Positions 44,683 to 54,729 of a DNA stretch of 58,447 nt are shown in pieces. A program made the translations under genes and the position numbers. The stretch comes from CAYVQE01 sp964633205 (lineage in GTDB: Bacteria; Myxococcota; B64-G9). A model generated the notes under the pieces. The model saw only the letters and a list, made by a program, of their open reading frames with translations. It was not told where the DNA came from and did not search any database. Numbering within the stretch: the first letter of the stretch is position 1; every line of letters begins with the position of its first letter. The DNA is taken from the NCBI GenBank assembly GCA_964633205.1, contig CAZWFN010000023.1:1-58447 (forward strand), in the 5' to 3' direction.

Positions 44683-47063
44683 TCGGAATCAGACTCGGGC
44701 TGGCCCTGTGCCAGCGCCTTCAACCGCTGGCGGGCCGTCTCGGCCCAGCCGCTTTCATCGTCGCGATCCAGGTAGGCCAGGTACATCTTGCGCGCCGCAC
44801 CCGCATCGCCGGCGGCGGCGTGGGCCGCGCCCAGATTGAAGTAGGCGTCGGCGAAGCCGGGATGCTCTTTAGCCAGGGACCGCAGCCGCTTCAGGCCGGC
44901 CTGCTGCTGCCCGCCGATCAGCTCGGCCACGGCCAGGTTGTTGCGCAGCGCCGGAGTCGCCTGCTGTTGCAGCGCCCGGTCGAAGGCCTGGCGGGCAGCC
45001 TGGTGCTCGCCCAGCGCCAGCAGGCAGGCGCCCAGGTTGACCCGCGCCGGCAGGTAGGCCGGGTCGCGCTCCAGCACCGCCTCGAAGTGGGCGGCCGCTT
45101 CCAGCATCCGTGCTCGATCCGGGGAGAAGGCCCCCTTCTCGGCCTGGTCGGCTGCGGCGCGCACCCGCACCCGGCGGACCCGGGAGCGCGGGTCCAGATC
45201 GGTGGACAGCTTGTAGGCATGCTCGCCGACCCGCTTGCGCATGGCCAGCCGGTGCAGGGCCACCGCCAGGTTGTTGCGGCCGGCCAGGTTGCGCGGAAAG
45301 ACCGCCAGGAAGACCTCCAGATGGCGCACGGCGTCGGCGTAGGCGCCCTCGTCGATGCAGCGCAGGCCGCGGTCGAAGCTGCGGGTCCTGGCCCGCAGGC
45401 CCAGCAGGTACTCCTTGAGCCGTTCGGCCCGCTCGAGGTGGGCGGGGTGATCGCGGCCCTCGGGCACCTCGTGGCCGGTGGCGATCATCCGCCGGTGAAA
45501 GCGGTAGGCGGCCGAGGGGTCGAATCCGGCCCGGTAGGCGAACAGGGCACCGATCTGGTCGGCCTCGAACTCGTGGCGCCGGCTCATGCCCAGCATCAGG
45601 TTCTGCAACGAACGCACGTTCAGACTGTGGCCCTCCATCAGCTGCCGGGCACCGCCGACCAGTTCCAGCATGCCCAGGCCATGGCGGCGATCCACGTGGA
45701 CCACCTCGTGGGCGATCACGATCGCCAGGGCGTCGTCCGAGTCGCCCAGCTCCACCCGAACGAAATCCAGCAGGCCGCGGTAGAGGTAGATGGTGCCACC
45801 GGTGAAGCTCAGCGCGTTGATGCCGTCGACGTCGAGCACCTTGAGCCGGTAGGGCATCATCCCGCTCAGGCGCTCGGAATGGGCGGCCACCTGGCGCAGG
45901 ATGCGCTGTAGTCGGGTGCGGATTTTCTCGTCCTGCACCACCCCGAAGCGTTTCTCGATCTGGGCGGTCAGCTTGCGGCCCAGCTGGACCTCGCTGGCGG
46001 TGTCGATTACTTCACTCTCGGCCAGGTAGTTCACCTGGCCGGTCAGAAGCTGCAGCTTGGACGAGGCCCGTTCGGCCAGCCGGCTCTTGGGGGCCAGGGC
46101 CATGGCCTTGCGGAAGGCCTGGCTGGCGACGCGCCGGTGGTCTTCGTCGCGGGCGCCGATCTGCTGCATGTGGACCAGACCCAGGTTATACCAGACCGCG
46201 GCGTACTCGGGGTCGATGGCCAGCGCCGCCTCGAGCTGCTCGAAGGCCTCGGGCGGATCGTCGTCCTCGTAGGCATACACGCCCAGGCGCAGCCGGGCCT
46301 GTTTGACCGACGGTGCCCGGCGCCAGGCTGCCAGCGCGCCGTCGATGTCGTCGACCACCGGGCTGGCCAGGGCCACGCCCAGCAGGTACTGGGCCTGCTC
46401 CAGATCGGGGTTGGCGGCGGTCACCTGGCGCAGCGTACGGACGGCCAGGCGGTACTTGCCCTGGGCCATCTGCTCCTCGGCCCGCTCGAGCTGCTCGCCG
46501 GCCGGGCCGAGCTCGAGCTGGCGCAGCGCATCGCTGACCGTCCGGCTGTAGCGGCCCTGCGGATGATGGGCCAGGTAGGCCCGGTAGTGCTTCAGGGCCA
46601 GCGGCTCGTGCGCATCACCGGCGTCGCGTTCGAACAGGCGGTGGTGACAGCGGCCCGCACCGTAGAGCCCTTGTTCGTGCCGCGCCTCTTGTTCGAGCGC
46701 CCGGTCGAACCAGGTGCAGGCCGCGGCCAGCCGCTCGGCGTCCAGCTCGACGGTGCCGGCCAGGGCCGCCGCTGCGGCCGAGAGCTGACCGGCTTGCTCG
46801 AGCTTGCCGATCTGGGCCAGGGCGCCGGCGCGATCGCCGAGCCGGGCCAGCCCGCGGGCCAGCTTGAGGCGGATGCTGCTGCGCTGCGGCGCCCGCGCCA
46901 GCGCCCGGCGGTAGTGCTCGGCGGCCCGCTGCCAGTTGCCGAGGTCGGCCCAGGCGTCGGCGGTCTCGGTCAGGTCGCGGACCGCGGCCGCCGACTGGGT
47001 GCCGCTGGCTGCCACCGGCGCCGCCAGCGCGAGCATCAGTACCCAGACTGTTGTCGAGACCAC
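44679..47063 (-). CDS. TPR-flanked M48 metalloprotease (BepA/Oma1-like)
   Basis: 794 aa. GTG at 47063 follows GGAGG by 6 nt and directly precedes the signal peptide VVSTTVWVLMLALAAPVAAS. N-terminal TPRs (~25-330), then an M48 domain with zinc site IAHEVVHVDRRHG (HEVVH at ~450) and third ligand Glu in HEFEADQIGALFAYRAGFDP. A third TPR block follows (~560-790, e.g. HFEAVLERDPAYLPARVNL). Periplasmic quality-control proteases of the BepA type have one TPR domain; here TPRs flank the peptidase. Physiological substrate unknown. Confidence 0.85.
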   Translation of the reverse strand: MVSTTVWVLMLALAAPVAASGTQSAAAVRDLTETADAWADLGNWQRAAEHYRRALARAPQRSSIRLKLARGLARLGDRAGALAQIGKLEQAGQLSAAAAALAGTVELDAERLAAACTWFDRALEQEARHEQGLYGAGRCHHRLFERDAGDAHEPLALKHYRAYLAHHPQGRYSRTVSDALRQLELGPAGEQLERAEEQMAQGKYRLAVRTLRQVTAANPDLEQAQYLLGVALASPVVDDIDGALAAWRRAPSVKQARLRLGVYAYEDDDPPEAFEQLEAALAIDPEYAAVWYNLGLVHMQQIGARDEDHRRVASQAFRKAMALAPKSRLAERASSKLQLLTGQVNYLAESEVIDTASEVQLGRKLTAQIEKRFGVVQDEKIRTRLQRILRQVAAHSERLSGMMPYRLKVLDVDGINALSFTGGTIYLYRGLLDFVRVELGDSDDALAIVIAHEVVHVDRRHGLGMLELVGGARQLMEGHSLNVRSLQNLMLGMSRRHEFEADQIGALFAYRAGFDPSAAYRFHRRMIATGHEVPEGRDHPAHLERAERLKEYLLGLRARTRSFDRGLRCIDEGAYADAVRHLEVFLAVFPRNLAGRNNLAVALHRLAMRKRVGEHAYKLSTDLDPRSRVRRVRVRAAADQAEKGAFSPDRARMLEAAAHFEAVLERDPAYLPARVNLGACLLALGEHQAARQAFDRALQQQATPALRNNLAVAELIGGQQQAGLKRLRSLAKEHPGFADAYFNLGAAHAAAGDAGAARKMYLAYLDRDDESGWAETARQRLKALAQGQPESDSD

Positions 47064-47281
47064 CTCGTACCTCCACTCGGGGGGTTCGGTTCCGAACCCC
47101 GATTCTACACGCTGTGGGCCTGCCGGTGCCAGCCGCGTCCCCATCTCCGCCCGCACCCTGGCCGATGACGGACGGACAAAATGGATGATTTCGCGGTTCG
47201 TTGGTGCTATCAAAGACTTATCGACGGAATGGATCCCGCGGGGACGATGCATCCGCGGGTGGGTGAGCAACGGCTGGAAGC

Positions 47282-49111
47282 GTGCGAGATACCTTCGGCA
47301 AATACGTTTTGAGCGAGCGGCTGGGCGGCGGCGGAATGGCCGAGGTGTTCCGCGCTCGGCTGAGCGGTCCGGCCGGGTTCGAGAAGCAGCTGGCGCTCAA
47401 GCTGATCCTGCCGCACTTCTCGGACGAGACCGAATTCGTCGAGATGTTCATCCACGAGGCCACCCTGGCGGCGCGGTTGGATCACGCCAACATCGTGCGC
47501 ATCCACGAGTTCGACCGGATCGACGATCGCTACTACATCGCCATGGAGCTGGTCGACGGCAAGGACTTGCGCGCCGTGCTGGCCCGTTGCCGCGAGCTGG
47601 GCCGGCTGTTGCAGCCGGGCGAGGCGGTGCTGACCGCGCTGGAGGTCAGCCGCGGGCTGGCCTTCGCCCACGGCGAGCTGACGCCGGGGGCCGACGAGGT
47701 CATCCACCGCGATATCAGCCCGCACAACATCATCCTGTCGCGCGCCGGCGAGGTGAAGATCACCGACTTCGGCATCGCCAAGCTGGCGGCCGCGGCCAGC
47801 ATGACGCAGACCGGCACGGTCAAGGGCAAGCTGGCCTACATGTCGCCCGAGCAGGCCACCGGGGCGGTGCTCGATCGGCGCAGCGACCTGTTCTCGTTGG
47901 GCTGTGTGCTGTGGGAGCTGCTGTGCGGCCGGCGGCTGTTCGCCGGAGCCAACGATCTGGCCACCCTGGAGAACCTGAAGTCGGCGCCCATCCGGCCGCC
48001 GTCGGCCTTCGCCCCGGCGGTGCCGGCTGTGCTCGACGAGCTGGTGCTGGCGCTGCTGGCCCGTGATCGCGAGCGACGGCCGGGCTCGGCCGCCGAGGTC
48101 GGCCGCCGGCTCGAGGCGGTGCTGCGCGCGCTGCCGGAGCTGGACCGCGCCACCGCCCTGGCCAACCTGTTCCAGGAGCTGTTCGGCCAGCGTCCGACCC
48201 CGCGTGGCACGGCGGTCATGCCGGCCGAAGAGCCGGCCGCGGCCGGAGCCCCGCTGGAAGACGCGGTCACCGTGGCCAGCCAGGCCCACGCCGCCCACCA
48301 CCTCCAGCCCAAGGCCCCGCCCGAGGGGTCAGGGGAACCGATCGGGGGGTCAGGGGAACCGGGGGATGGGATCGAGCCGATCGGGCCGGATGCCGAAACC
48401 GATGTCAGAAGCCGGCCGCCGGCCGGCCGCGGGCCGCTGCGCTGGTGGCTGCTGCCGCTGATGCTGGGTCCCCTGGCGGGCTTGGTATTGGTTCTCTGGC
48501 TGATCGGTCCCGATCGAACCCCTGACGAGTCCCAGGTCGCAGTCGCCGACCAGGAGCCCACCACCGACCGCGCCGGTGCATCGCAGAAAGTCCAAGAAAA
48601 ACATGCTGGTATTGTTTTCGATGGCGCGACCGGCAGCCGGGCGGGCGTCACCGCGGCCGGTGGCGAGGTGGCCGGTGGCGAGGTGGCTGGCGAGGTGGCT
48701 GGCACCTCGGACGGCGGCACCTCGAACGGCGGCACCTCGAACGGCGGCACCTCGAACGGCGGCACCCGGGAAGGGCCGGTACTGGACGCGGGCGTCAAGG
48801 CGGCTGGCAGCCCGGACGGCAGCACCCCGGACGGCACCCCGGATGGGGCGGCCGCGACGGGCGACCGGTCCAGGCGGGCGGCCCACGGCCGGCTGAGCCT
48901 CAACGTGATTCCCTGGGCCCGGGTGCGGCTGGGCAAGCGGCTGCTGGGCGACACCCCGCTGCGCCGGGTGCGGCTGCCCGCCGGCCGCCACCTGCTGCTG
49001 CTGGTCAACGGCGAGTTCGGCGTGCGGCGCCGCATCCGGGTCGAGATCCGACCCGGCCAGCACACCCGGCGCCTGGTCGATCTGCGGCCAGCGGCGTCCG
49101 ATCGACGCTGA
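47282..49111 (+). CDS. Transmembrane Ser/Thr protein kinase with PEGA-like tail
   Basis: 609 aa. Kinase domain residues ~7-275: glycine loop LSERLGGGGMAEVFRARL, ATP Lys in QLALKLILP, catalytic HRDISPHNIILS, DFG in VKITDFGIAKL and SPEQATGAV. The HRDISPHN form is common in Myxococcota. One transmembrane helix (WWLLPLMLGPLAGLVLVLWL, ~383-402), a GGTSN-type repeat linker, then an extracytoplasmic PEGA-like domain (LNVIPWARVRLGKRLLGDTP). GTG start at 47282. The linker includes residues encoded by a REP-like element (48320-48360). Confidence 0.88.
   Translation: MRDTFGKYVLSERLGGGGMAEVFRARLSGPAGFEKQLALKLILPHFSDETEFVEMFIHEATLAARLDHANIVRIHEFDRIDDRYYIAMELVDGKDLRAVLARCRELGRLLQPGEAVLTALEVSRGLAFAHGELTPGADEVIHRDISPHNIILSRAGEVKITDFGIAKLAAAASMTQTGTVKGKLAYMSPEQATGAVLDRRSDLFSLGCVLWELLCGRRLFAGANDLATLENLKSAPIRPPSAFAPAVPAVLDELVLALLARDRERRPGSAAEVGRRLEAVLRALPELDRATALANLFQELFGQRPTPRGTAVMPAEEPAAAGAPLEDAVTVASQAHAAHHLQPKAPPEGSGEPIGGSGEPGDGIEPIGPDAETDVRSRPPAGRGPLRWWLLPLMLGPLAGLVLVLWLIGPDRTPDESQVAVADQEPTTDRAGASQKVQEKHAGIVFDGATGSRAGVTAAGGEVAGGEVAGEVAGTSDGGTSNGGTSNGGTSNGGTREGPVLDAGVKAAGSPDGSTPDGTPDGAAATGDRSRRAAHGRLSLNVIPWARVRLGKRLLGDTPLRRVRLPAGRHLLLLVNGEFGVRRRIRVEIRPGQHTRRLVDLRPAASDRR
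48320..48360 (+). repeat. REP-like element inserted in the kinase coding sequence
   Basis: GGGGTCAGGGGAACC at 48325-48339 and again at 48346-48360. 21 nt (48320-48340) exactly match the inverse of 5637-5657 at the vapC/sdhB junction. The frame is kept, encoding GSGEPIGGSGEP. Confidence 0.75.
48701..48768 (+). repeat. 15-bp tandem repeat in the kinase linker
   Basis: Unit GGCACCTCG(A/G)ACGGC, four copies from 48701 to 48760 plus a partial fifth, encoding GGTSNGGTSNGG. A preceding GAGGTGGC repeat encodes AGGEVAGGEVAGEVAG. Confidence 0.85.
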
Positions 49112-49278
49112 ACCTTCTGATAAGCGAATCCACTTCTGCCGTGTTCGGCTCGGCCGCGACCGCCGGCGCCAGCCCATTGGTCTCCCGACGCGGAACGGTG
49201 GTCGTGCCAGCTTCGGCCGCGGGTCTCCGGGTCGATGGAGGCCGGGGGCGGGAGCGTTTGGCAATACGGCAAAGCGGA

Positions 49279-49307
49279 TTGACAGAACATGGTCTTTCGG
49301 TTACATA
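49279..49307 (+). promoter_or_regulatory. Promoter of the ArsR-rhodanese operon
   Basis: TTGACA (49279-49284), 17-nt spacer, TACATA (49302-49307; weak -10), followed immediately by a palindrome. Confidence 0.5.
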
Positions 49308-49321
49308 CCAATGGCCTTTGG
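49308..49321. promoter_or_regulatory. Palindrome at the transcription start (ArsR-type operator candidate)
   Basis: CCAATGGCCTTTGG, symmetrical but for one central T/T pair, at the likely start site of the ArsR-family gene. Autorepression is typical of that family. Confidence 0.45.
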
Positions 49322-49370
49322 AATGTTGGTTGGATATTGGCTCAGATTGATGACTGGCGAGTGCGAGGAC

Positions 49371-50054
49371 ATGGGCGAGCGGCCAGAAAATCAAAAAGAC
49401 AGGAGCTTGAGCGTCTATGGTACCTGGGCGGAGGTGGCCCGCAGCCTCAGCGATCCGGTGCGGCTGGAGATCATCGACTCGCTGAGCCAGGGGCCGCGCA
49501 CGGTCGAATCGCTGGCCGCGGTGCTGGGTTTGCCGGCCAAGAACATCTCCCATCACTTGCAGCGGTTGCGGTCGGCGGGGCTGGTCGAACGGGTCAAGCT
49601 CGACCGCCGGGCGATTTACTCGCTGGCCGATGAGGCGGTGGCCGACTTCTGGTTGGTCTTTCGCGAGTTCGCCGAGCGACGCACCGAACGCAACCGCCGG
49701 ATCCGCGAGGCGCGGGCCGACGGGGTGACGGCCGACGGTCTGGCCCGGTTGCTGGCCGAGGAGCGGGTGCTGGTGATCGATGTGCGGCCCGCCGAGGAGT
49801 TTCGAGCCGGGCACCTGCCGGCTGCGCGGTCGATGCCGCTGGACGAGCTCGAGCGGCGGCTGCCCGAGCTGCCGCGTGATCGGTTGGTGGTCGCTTTTTG
49901 CCGCGGCCCATACTGCCGGCTGGCCGATCGGGCCGTGGCCGCGCTGCGCCGGGAAGGGTACGAGGCGCTTCGCTGCTCCGAAGGTGTGCTGGAGTGGCGG
50001 GCCGCCGGTTTGGAGATGATCCGCGAGCGGGACACGGCCGCCGCCGGCAGATGA
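49371..50054 (+). CDS. ArsR-family regulator fused to a rhodanese domain
   Basis: 227 aa from ATG 49371; the start is uncertain (in-frame ATGs at 49311 and 49350; none has ideal ribosome spacing). Winged helix (~10-85): VARSLSDPVRLEIIDSLSQG and GLPAKNISHHLQRLRSAGLV. Rhodanese domain (~115-215): VLVIDVRPAEEFRAGHLPAA and active loop VVAFCRGPYCRLADRAV, with two cysteines. Such fusions respond to sulfane sulfur or metals in known relatives; the signal here is unknown. Leads an operon with the following two genes. Confidence 0.85.
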   Translation: MGERPENQKDRSLSVYGTWAEVARSLSDPVRLEIIDSLSQGPRTVESLAAVLGLPAKNISHHLQRLRSAGLVERVKLDRRAIYSLADEAVADFWLVFREFAERRTERNRRIREARADGVTADGLARLLAEERVLVIDVRPAEEFRAGHLPAARSMPLDELERRLPELPRDRLVVAFCRGPYCRLADRAVAALRREGYEALRCSEGVLEWRAAGLEMIRERDTAAAGR

Positions 50055-50108
50055 CCCGACCTCGATGGAGGGCGTTGAAAAACGCTCGCTGGACGAAGGG
50101 AGCCGGAC

Positions 50109-51964
50109 ATGCTGCAGCTTCGCAATCGCTACCTGTTCGCACCGATCAAGACCGGGTACTCCGACGGCAGCGGTGAGGTCACCGAACGGCACCTGGCCTT
50201 CTACCGCGCGCGCAGCCGGCACCTGGGGGCGGTCACTCCCGAGCCGTTCTACCTCGATGCCGGCCTGCGCGAGCTGCCCACCCAGATGGGCATCGACGGG
50301 CCCGACAAGCAGCCCGGCCTGCAGCGCCTGGTTGCAGTCATCCACGACGGCGGAGCCGCAGCCATCGCCCACCTGAACCACCCCGGACGCATGGCCAACC
50401 CCAAGATCCCGGGCAACATCTTCCTTTCGGCGACCGACCGGGCCTGCGAGAAGGGCGGGGCCGATCCCCGGCGCATGCAGCCGGATGACATGGATGCGGT
50501 GATCGCGCAGTTCGTGGCCGCGGCCCGGCTGGCGGCCGGTTCCGGCTTCGATGCCATCGAGTTGCAGCTCGGCCACGGCTATCTGTTGGCCCAGTTCCTG
50601 TCGCCGCGGGTCAACGATCGCGATGACGGCTATGGCGGTGACCTCGCCGGGCGCTTCCGCTTTCCCTTGCAGGTGGTCGACGCCGTACGCCAGGCAGTCG
50701 ACCTGCCCCTGCTGGTACGGGTCAGCGGCGCCGAGATGGTGCCGGACGGCATCCCCATCGAGGAGACGGTGGAGCTGGCCCGGCGTCTGGCCGAGCGCGA
50801 CGTGGCGGCGGTCCACGTATCGGCCGGTACGGTCTGCAGCACGCCGCCCTGGTTCTTCCAGCACATGTTCGTGCCGGCCGGCAAGACCTGGGACTTCGCC
50901 GAGCAGATCCAACGCCAGGCCGGTGTCAAGGTGGTGGTGGTCGGCCGCATCGCCGAGGTGGAGCAGGCCCGCCAGCTCGAGAAGCGCTTTCCGGATGCCT
51001 ACCTGGCGGTGGGGCGGGCATTGGTGGCCGATCCGGACTTCGTGGGCAAATGCCTGGGGCGGGTCGAGGGGCCGGTGCGGCCCTGTCTGGCCTGCGCCGA
51101 AGGCTGTCTGGGCGGCGTCAAGTCCGGCCAGGGGCTGCGTTGCCTGGTCAATCCGCGGGTGGGCCAGGAGGAGGTCGCCGACGAGCCGGTGACCAGCAGC
51201 CGGCGCTTCGCGGTCGTCGGTGCCGGGTTGGCCGGCCTGCAGGCCTCCCTGACCTTGAGCCAGCGCGGCCACCGGGTCGACCTGTACGAAAAAGCGGAGG
51301 TGGGCGGCCAGTTCAACATGGCCTGGCGCACACCGAACAAACAGTCCATGCAGCGGCTGGTGCCTTACTTCCGCCGGGCCGTCGCCGACAGCGGGGTGAA
51401 TCTGATCGCGTCCGAGCCGGATGCCGAGCGGCTGCGGGGCTACGACGGGGTGATCGTGGCCACCGGCGCCGAGCCCAAGGTGCCGGCCATCCCGGGGCTG
51501 CGCGATTACCGCGCCGGTGACCTGCTGGCCGATGCCGAGCTGCCCCGCGATCAGCACGTGTTGATCATCGGCGGTGGCATGATCGGGGTGGATGTGGCCA
51601 CTGCCCTGATCCCGCTGGGCAACCGCATCACCATCGTCAAGCGCACCACCGACTTCGGCGAGGACATGGAGATGATAGCCAAGACCCTGTCGCTGGCCGC
51701 GATGCGCAAGCAGGGCACCACCTTCAGCGACCGCACCCACATCGAGCGAATCGAAGGCCGGCGGGTGTTCGGCCGCCGCGGGGACGAGCCGGTGGTGTTC
51801 GAGGAGGTGGATTTGATCGTGGTCTCGACCGGGATGCAGAGCGTGGCCGGCCTGGCCGCCGAGCTCGAGGGCTCGGTGCCGGTGTGGTTGGCCGGCGACG
51901 CAAAACAGGTCGGCAACGCCCGCACCGCCATCGCGGACGCCTACCAGACCGCGCGGCGGTTGTG

Positions 51965-51965
<1 letters not shown>
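50109..51965 (+). CDS. Old-yellow-enzyme/2,4-dienoyl-CoA reductase-type FMN, 4Fe-4S, FAD oxidoreductase
   Basis: 618 aa. N-terminal TIM barrel (~5-340) with LFAPIKTGYSDGSGEVTERH, FDAIELQLGHGYLLAQFLSP and YGGDLAGRFRFPL. Cluster motif CLACAEGCLGG then CLVNPRVG binds [4Fe-4S]. A C-terminal FAD/NAD(P) domain carries FAVVGAGLAGLQASLTLSQR and HVLIIGGGMIGVDVATALIP. Family members reduce enoyl-CoA, trimethylamine-type or other unsaturated substrates; the substrate cannot be read here. GGGAG ribosome site. Stop overlaps the activator start (TGATG). Confidence 0.88.
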
Positions 51966-53425
<1,460 letters not shown>

Positions 53426-53431
53426 CCCGAA

Positions 53432-53459
53432 CGCACCGGTGGCCTGATCCACCGGTGCG
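53432..53459. terminator. Perfect 11-bp hairpin after the activator (terminator or activator-binding site)
   Basis: CGCACCGGTGG, 6-nt loop, CCACCGGTGCG, 7 nt after the stop codon. No T-run follows. It sits about 107 nt upstream of a sigma-54 promoter, a suitable distance for an enhancer-type site. Confidence 0.5.
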
Positions 53460-53565
53460 CCGGCGCTTCTCCGTAGGGCTCCGACAAGAGGAGCGCTGGA
53501 CCGGCCCGGCCGTTCGGAACGGCGATGCGCCGCCTTGTCGGGCGCTTGGCCGATGCCCGGGCATC

Positions 53566-53581
53566 TGGCATGCAACCTGCT
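53566..53581 (+). promoter_or_regulatory. Sigma-54 promoter upstream of the tiny Cys protein
   Basis: TGGCATG-CAAC-CTGCT. The -24 GG (53567-53568) and -12 GC (53579-53580) are separated by exactly 10 nt, and most consensus positions of TGGCACG-N4-TTGCA match. The next gene starts 95 nt downstream and the preceding gene encodes a sigma-54 activator. Confidence 0.65.
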
Positions 53582-53675
53582 CCATTTTCGGTCGTCGGCC
53601 GGCGCCGCGAGGCGTGGCCGAGCGAGTCGGGGCCGTGGTGGCCCCGGAAATCCAGATACCGAGAGGAGCGAAGCC

Positions 53676-53858
53676 ATGAGAGAAGACGAGCGCGAGGTGG
53701 CGAGCACCGAGACCCACCGGCCGGCCCGACCGATGAGGTACTTCAAGGATGAGAACGGCAACGGTTGGTTGTGCGACAAGGACATCGACTTCGACGGCGA
53801 TCTAGAAGGCCAGGGTTGTTGGCGCTGCGAGGACGTGGCCTTCCCGATGGGCAATTGA
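53676..53858 (+). CDS. Tiny Cys-containing acidic protein
   Basis: 60 aa. ATG at 53676 after GAGAGGAGCG. C-terminal region YFKDENGNGWLCDKDIDFDG then CWRCEDVAFPMGN carries three Cys (CxnCxxC) within an Asp-rich setting, possibly a metal- or redox-active mini-protein. I recognise no family. It lies alone between a sigma-54 promoter and a hairpin, so it is probably a direct target of the activator encoded upstream. Confidence 0.65.
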   Translation: MREDEREVASTETHRPARPMRYFKDENGNGWLCDKDIDFDGDLEGQGCWRCEDVAFPMGN

Positions 53859-53877
53859 GCCGTTCCCTCCTGCGGCC

Positions 53878-53911
53878 AGCGGTCGAGCGGCCGACTGGCC
53901 GCTTGACCGCT
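53878..53911. terminator. 15-bp stem hairpin after the tiny gene
   Basis: AGCGGTCGAGCGGCC, loop GACT, GGCCGCTTGACCGCT (one G:T pair), 20 nt after the stop at 53858; probably a terminator, without a T-run. A possible TTGACC-N17-TATCGG promoter for the next gene (53903-53931) overlaps its right arm. Confidence 0.6.
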
Positions 53912-53983
53912 CGCCGGGCCTGTGCTATCGGCTCGGACAGTCGTATCCGATAACCGACACGGGCTATACGAGGAGGGACATCC

Positions 53984-54421
53984 ATGACCAGGGGTTTGCT
54001 GATCGCCGCTTTGGGGCTGGCGCTGTTGGCCGGCGGTTGCGTGGCACCCGCCTTCTACTCCGACATCCAGGGCAACAACTACGCCCACCCGGGCGCGGTG
54101 ACCAGCAGCGGGGGCAAGGTGGCCACCGGCACCGCCTGCTGGACGTCCTACGTGGGCATCGTGGCCATCGGCGATGCCTCGGTGGCGGCGGCGCTGCAGA
54201 ACGCGGGTGTCGACACCACCAAGCCGGTCAAGAACATGGTGGTCGATCACAAGGTGTTCGCCATCGGCCCCTTCTACACCGAGTACTGCACCGTGGTCAC
54301 CGTGACCACCCAGGGCGGCGCTGGCGGCGCTGCGGCGGCGCCGAGCGCCCCGGCTGGCGGCGGCGACGAGTCCGGCGAGAAATCGGGTGAGGACGACTCC
54401 TTCGACTGGCAGTCCGACTGA
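53984..54421 (+). CDS. TRL-family lipoprotein
   Basis: 145 aa. Lipoprotein signal TRGLLIAALGLALLAGGCVA (lipobox AGGC), then APAFYSDIQGNNYAHPGAVT, KVATGTACWTSYVGIVAIGD and VVDHKVFAIGPFYTEYC, the pattern of TRL-like proteins (small outer-membrane lipoproteins of unknown function). A Gly/Ala/Ser-rich acidic tail follows. GAGGAGGG ribosome site. Between two hairpins, so transcribed on its own. Confidence 0.78.
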   Translation: MTRGLLIAALGLALLAGGCVAPAFYSDIQGNNYAHPGAVTSSGGKVATGTACWTSYVGIVAIGDASVAAALQNAGVDTTKPVKNMVVDHKVFAIGPFYTEYCTVVTVTTQGGAGGAAAAPSAPAGGGDESGEKSGEDDSFDWQSD

Positions 54422-54729
54422 CCGTCCACTCCACTGCCGCCGCCCGCCCGGCGGTGGCCCGGCACCGCCGGGCGCCGGCTCGCCCACCTGGGCGGCACTG
54501 AACTCCGCATCGATTCGACCGGAGTTCCCGAGGGAGCTTCCGCTTCGGGTCGCGCTCGACAGGGCGTTCGGGGCCGATCCGCCGGTCTGACGGCGAAGCC
54601 GGGCCCGCGAGCGAAGCGAGCGGTTTTCGGTCCGCAGAGATCGCGACCGATCTGGGAAATCGGGGCCGGACGCAGGTGGTTGCATCCGCCGGGTGAGCAT
54701 GGGAAAAGAGGAGCCGGAGGGTTCGGTCC
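54422..54729. other. Intergenic stretch with a strong hairpin
   Basis: No credible gene. It holds the hairpin at 54445-54474 and GC-rich sequence with a GAGCGAAGCGAGC motif near 54612. The histidine kinase gene begins after GGAGG located 10 nt before its ATG. I see no convincing promoter. Confidence 0.5.
54445..54474. terminator. Perfect 12-bp hairpin after the TRL gene
   Basis: CGCCCGGCGGTG, 6-nt loop, CACCGCCGGGCG, 24 nt after the stop codon; no T-run. Third such hairpin in this cluster. Confidence 0.6.
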
